Positions 61,801 through 64,000 of a DNA stretch of 64,000 bases are shown here, piece by piece (the stretch's first letter is position 1; the number at the start of each line of letters is the position of its first letter). The DNA is taken from contig NZ_JBELAU010000017.1 of assembly GCF_040253585.1 (NCBI RefSeq), positions 33,418-97,417 of the forward strand, read 5' to 3'. Source of the DNA: Emticicia sp040253585. Its GTDB lineage: Bacteria > Bacteroidota > Bacteroidia > Cytophagales > Spirosomataceae. A model generated the notes under the pieces. It was not told the origin of the DNA. It worked only from the letters and a program-made list of their open reading frames with translations, and made no database searches. Position numbers and translations under genes: made by a program.

Positions 61801-63925
61801 TCCAAGTACCTATTGTATTATAAGGTATTGAAATTGATCCACCAGCACAAGCTGTGGTCGTACCGGGAGTAGTCAGACTGATTGCGGTTGCGGGGTCGAC
61901 GATTATATTATTATAACCAGTAGTGTAACCATTATTATTTGAACAATTACTTGTTACATTAAAAATACTATAACGTCTATTTTGTTCTGGGGTTAATGTC
62001 AAAATATAGGGACTTGTGTTTGTTGCTACAACTTTTGTGTTACTACCATCATTATAAGAAAAAGTCCACGAGCTGCCTCCATACAAACTTATTTTTAATT
62101 GTGCTGCTTGTCCAACCGCAGTATTTACATTACTGTACTTCTCATCATTCATATCCGTCATTATAGCAATCGGGACTGTTCCGACATAGTAACTATTTGA
62201 CGTATTACTACAATTTCCATTATTGACATTTACATAATATTGTCCTGTAACATTAGTTGTATAAGTTGCTTGAGTTGCTCCATCAATAGACTCAAGGCTT
62301 CCTGATGATGATTGTTTATACCACTGATATGTAAAACCTACACCTGTTGGCGAAGCATTTAGCGTAGCTGCTATATTTGAACCACAAAGCGAAGGATTAT
62401 TTGATGTAATTTTTGCTTGCAAAGAATTAACAATTACTGATTGTGCTGCTGATGTAGAGCTATATCCAGTACTTGACTTTGAAACTACAACCGAATAACT
62501 ACCCGTTTGCGTTGCACCATAATAATAGTTTGTAGCTCCACTAATTGGACTTCCATTCAAAAGCCATTGAAATGTATAATCACTTGATGATGGATAGGCC
62601 GAAAGCGATACACTTGAACAACCAACATTAGAAGAACCCATTGTAATAAAAGCTGTTGGATTGCATACCCCACCCGAAACATTTATTGTATATGAACTTA
62701 CTACTGGAAAGGTAATAGATGGTAAACTCACAGAAGCTCTAATTTTATAATTTCCTGACGAAATACCAGTTGGTATAGGAAAAAGCATTGAATTTGACGA
62801 ATAATATCCATATGAACTATAAGTAGATGTACCACTTGAATTAATTAATTCGAGATAAATTTTTCTTTCATCTGTCCAAGTACCAACTGTTGTATAAGGT
62901 ATTTCAATAGTTCCACCGGGACAAACAGATGTAGTAGAAGGTGTAGTAAGATTTATGGATGTAGTGGCATCAACCACTACTTTTACCAAACCACTATTGC
63001 CATTGAAGCCAGTCGAACAAGTATTATTTGATAAATATGAAATATAATATGACCGGTTTTGTGTTGGCGAAACAGTCAAGTAGAAAGGAGAAGTTGCTGC
63101 AAGTACAGATTTTGCTGAGCTTCCGTCATAATAATTCACTGTCCATGGCCCTGTTCCAAAAAGCGTAAATTTGAGTTGAACTGGCTGCCCGACTGTTGTA
63201 TTAATCGTACCAAACGGATTATTAAAAGAATCACTAATAATACCATAGGGAGTATTACTTACATACAAAGGTCCTATTGTAATATTTCCACTACCGTCGC
63301 TAATAAAGACTTTATAATACCCAACTGTAGATGTAGTATATATCGAGTTAGTTTCATTCAAAATTGTTGAAAAATTTCCAGACGATGAAGTAGAATAAAG
63401 CCAAGTATAAGTGTAGCTGGGGTCTGTATTCGTAACGGATAGTGTTGTGCTGGTATTTGCTCCGCAAATAATTGGATTTGTGGATACAAGTTGAGGTAAA
63501 CCTTGTGCTAATTTAATTGTATAGTTTTTCGATGCAGAATTAAAGTTAGCCAACAATTCTTTTTGTTTCGACTCAAAGCTCGGCTCTTTTAGCTCTTCAA
63601 TGACAGCGTTTTTTGGCAACTGTGCATCACAATCATTGATAAAAATCTCATCAGATTTTTGTTCAAAATCTTTACCTGTAATTTTTACATAGTATTTTCC
63701 TCCTTGATTTACCGTGTAGAATGGAGTGTTGAAAGTAGCAATTGCAATATCATCTCGGTACCAACGATAAGTATATTCACTATTTTTAATACTTACAGAT
63801 AAAATAATTTCTTTTTGATTACAAAGGAAATTACTTTCGGAATTTGTAGTTATTGATGGATTTAAATTAACTTGAGCAAATGTTACAATACTCAAAAAAA
63901 GAAAAAGTAAAGTTGTACACTTCAT
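58889..63925 (-). CDS. Giant secreted repeat protein with PPC-like and 3-coathanger-like C-terminal domains
   Basis: The 1678-residue product has a signal peptide (TFAQ, about 18). It then contains three tandem repeats of about 360 residues and a shorter fourth copy. Each repeat combines Ig-like segments: an ICG-x-N-x-T-x-TLN start, a Y-x-W-x-Y segment, GTWTxER then LEL, and a TQTGxYSVxVS end. After these comes a PPC-like segment (about 1490-1590, LEPNNTYMTPTII, DKDYFAWVNNGKVYYILVRP). The final 55 residues end MLNPGFETKYSSTGTFKAEI and GCSDN. It is very rich in Ser, Thr, Asn, Tyr. A surface adhesin or matrix protein exported by T9SS is the best guess; there is no catalytic domain. Confidence 0.85.
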   Translation of the reverse strand: MKCTTLLFLFLSIVTFAQVNLNPSITTNSESNFLCNQKEIILSVSIKNSEYTYRWYRDDIAIATFNTPFYTVNQGGKYYVKITGKDFEQKSDEIFINDCDAQLPKNAVIEELKEPSFESKQKELLANFNSASKNYTIKLAQGLPQLVSTNPIICGANTSTTLSVTNTDPSYTYTWLYSTSSSGNFSTILNETNSIYTTSTVGYYKVFISDGSGNITIGPLYVSNTPYGIISDSFNNPFGTINTTVGQPVQLKFTLFGTGPWTVNYYDGSSAKSVLAATSPFYLTVSPTQNRSYYISYLSNNTCSTGFNGNSGLVKVVVDATTSINLTTPSTTSVCPGGTIEIPYTTVGTWTDERKIYLELINSSGTSTYSSYGYYSSNSMLFPIPTGISSGNYKIRASVSLPSITFPVVSSYTINVSGGVCNPTAFITMGSSNVGCSSVSLSAYPSSSDYTFQWLLNGSPISGATNYYYGATQTGSYSVVVSKSSTGYSSTSAAQSVIVNSLQAKITSNNPSLCGSNIAATLNASPTGVGFTYQWYKQSSSGSLESIDGATQATYTTNVTGQYYVNVNNGNCSNTSNSYYVGTVPIAIMTDMNDEKYSNVNTAVGQAAQLKISLYGGSSWTFSYNDGSNTKVVATNTSPYILTLTPEQNRRYSIFNVTSNCSNNNGYTTGYNNIIVDPATAISLTTPGTTTACAGGSISIPYNTIGTWTSERNIALELLDANGNFISTYSYVSGFATNPMIFPIPETLPIGAYKIRAYSTLPFIANSTSSTYSINVNSTGCSSSAIFTVSYTNVSCTSVNLTAYPYSSSNAYSYQWYINGNLIPNQTGRNFTATQTGNYSVRVSRASSNYDQTTSQQTITITGFTASITSPNSVICGTNTTATLNASSGGVGATYQWFYSASINSNIPINGATGQTHTATSVGYYRVLVRQSSSGCESLSSPFYVGNTPYGVLSDQNDNLNATVNISSGQTANLKMTLHGQAPWVVKYYDGSQTRVVNVTSSPYILQVTPNQNKMYYISSVSNSCGDGYGNGSVLVNVDNSTSILLNTPSNTNICTGGSIEIPYTTVGTWTNERSINIELIDANGNYVSGSGMTMAFTNPIRYFIPSSLTLNGTYKVRVRPILPYMSNYTTSTYTLTVTNTGCLPAAVIYLGTSNNTNSNSNNICGNAPLFASPSGSGNLYSWYRDGNLVYTSTGSSSYFASTSGNYSVIISNSSTGYNSTSLNYPITINMESANFSGNPVLCDGGSAITLTGDQTSGNYEWFYSPSGVGFTKVVGQSSSTLTTSNPGIYYFAVNNGGCQAISSTYRTCPILLNYSSATVCQQSGLSITFSSYLYLTTKYTLQLIDANTNVIVNDNLATVMGSTSTSTYTLYFNLPSTVGAGAYRLRVVSNMPNYTSTSVGILTVNTSTSSTAPTLGISPNVITSIPQNVVLTASGCSGTVFWSNNVQGSTQVVSVQETTTFTAYCNVNNCNSTLSNITVTLQCDPLEPNNTYMTPTIITNNTYQSVDVCLDSGNDKDYFAWVNNGKVYYILVRPYSSSSTGNYKLSVSMNNGVLTMETKAITGGSNLDTYIILYDSDGISELGYNDDSGDGNFSLLNYILPTNPCPSSLELYSSLFDVLSGQITVPKAVQITASNKLNNNSVTNYRAEKAIMLNPGFETKYSSTGTFKAEIKGCSDN
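60195..63480 (-). repeat. Three-fold tandem repeat within the giant gene
   Basis: The recurring CGxNxxxTLN start codes at about 63460, 62390, 61295 and, degenerate, 60195, giving periods of about 1070-1100 bases. The GTWTxER block recurs three times in the same register. The repeats differ at many positions, so this is an old duplication. Confidence 0.8.
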
Positions 63926-64000
63926 AAAAAGTTTCTTTATAAAATAAATTGTGAAGAATTGTTTTTAAACCAACAGCATGGTGGTCTTTAATCGAACAAA
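63926..64000. other. Upstream region of the giant gene, cut by the window edge
   Basis: These 75 bases hold the leader of the giant gene. I see no clear TAnnTTTG element on the minus strand and no other gene. Confidence 0.4.

Noticed and set aside
1..64000. Search for CRISPR arrays, rRNA, integrases and intact insertion sequences
   Set aside because: None seen on either strand; no regularly spaced repeats and no transposase or recombinase motifs.

Overview
The window is AT-rich chromosomal DNA from a Bacteroidota bacterium, most likely of the order Cytophagales (an Emticicia/Arcicella/Spirosoma-like relative; the lineage is inferred, not proven). The support is a SusC/SusD pair, a type IX secretion (T9SS) sorting domain, giant secreted proteins with a shared C-terminal module, a PorE-like TPR/PD40/OmpA protein, a TamL-type lipoprotein, bacillithiol BshB1, HemJ, and promoters of the Bacteroidota form TTTG-N19-TAnnTTTG. 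I see no prophage, CRISPR array, rRNA or intact insertion sequence.

Layout. (1) 1-214 is the 3' end of pxpB; pxpC and pxpA resume only at 13249-14830. The 13 kb between them holds a polysaccharide utilisation locus on the minus strand (283-11851: DUF1080 protein, heparinase II/III-type lyase, sugar isomerase/epimerase-like protein, second heparinase II/III-type lyase, SusD, SusC, GH88 unsaturated uronyl hydrolase) plus a divergent LacI-family regulator. A tandem array of LacI-type operator sequences lies between the regulator and GH88. The likely substrate is a uronic-acid-containing polysaccharide: the lyases would leave 4,5-unsaturated uronate ends, GH88 would remove them, and SusCD would import the products. 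(2) 13249-16971: pxpC, pxpA (5-oxoprolinase subunits), a fatty acid hydroxylase-family protein and a UMF1-type MFS transporter. (3) 17123-20517: a tRNA-Val(GAC) with an unusual C33, two glycosyltransferases and a GDP-mannose 3,5-epimerase-like enzyme. (4) 20748-35099: mostly housekeeping genes (bshB1, M23/LysM peptidase, trxB, PorE-like protein, hemJ, M28 peptidase, DUF255 thioredoxin-like protein, Nudix hydrolase, CNNM transporter, pyrE) with one T9SS-secreted protein of unknown function. (5) 35177-39604 encodes a 1475-residue secreted protein with a P-domain-like segment. (6) 40062-44565: FucP-like sugar transporter, then a four-gene set ending in a histidine kinase and a NarL-type response regulator. 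(7) 44705-50231: Crp/Fnr regulator with fatty acid desaturase, orphan ParA, serine hydrolase and FGGY sugar kinase. (8) 50442-58740: TonB-type barrel with a polyglycine insert, a second serine hydrolase, a SpoU RNA methyltransferase and TamL. (9) 58889-63925 encodes a 1678-residue surface protein built on three repeats of about 360 residues.

The features most worth a second look are the split of the pxp genes by a LacI-controlled PUL, the three-copy operator array, and a GC-rich CCCCTTTAGGGG element placed just before the start codons of both trxB and pyrE. Also notable are the C33 tRNA, a sensor cluster with two uncharacterised partners, and a shared C-terminal module on two giant secreted proteins.
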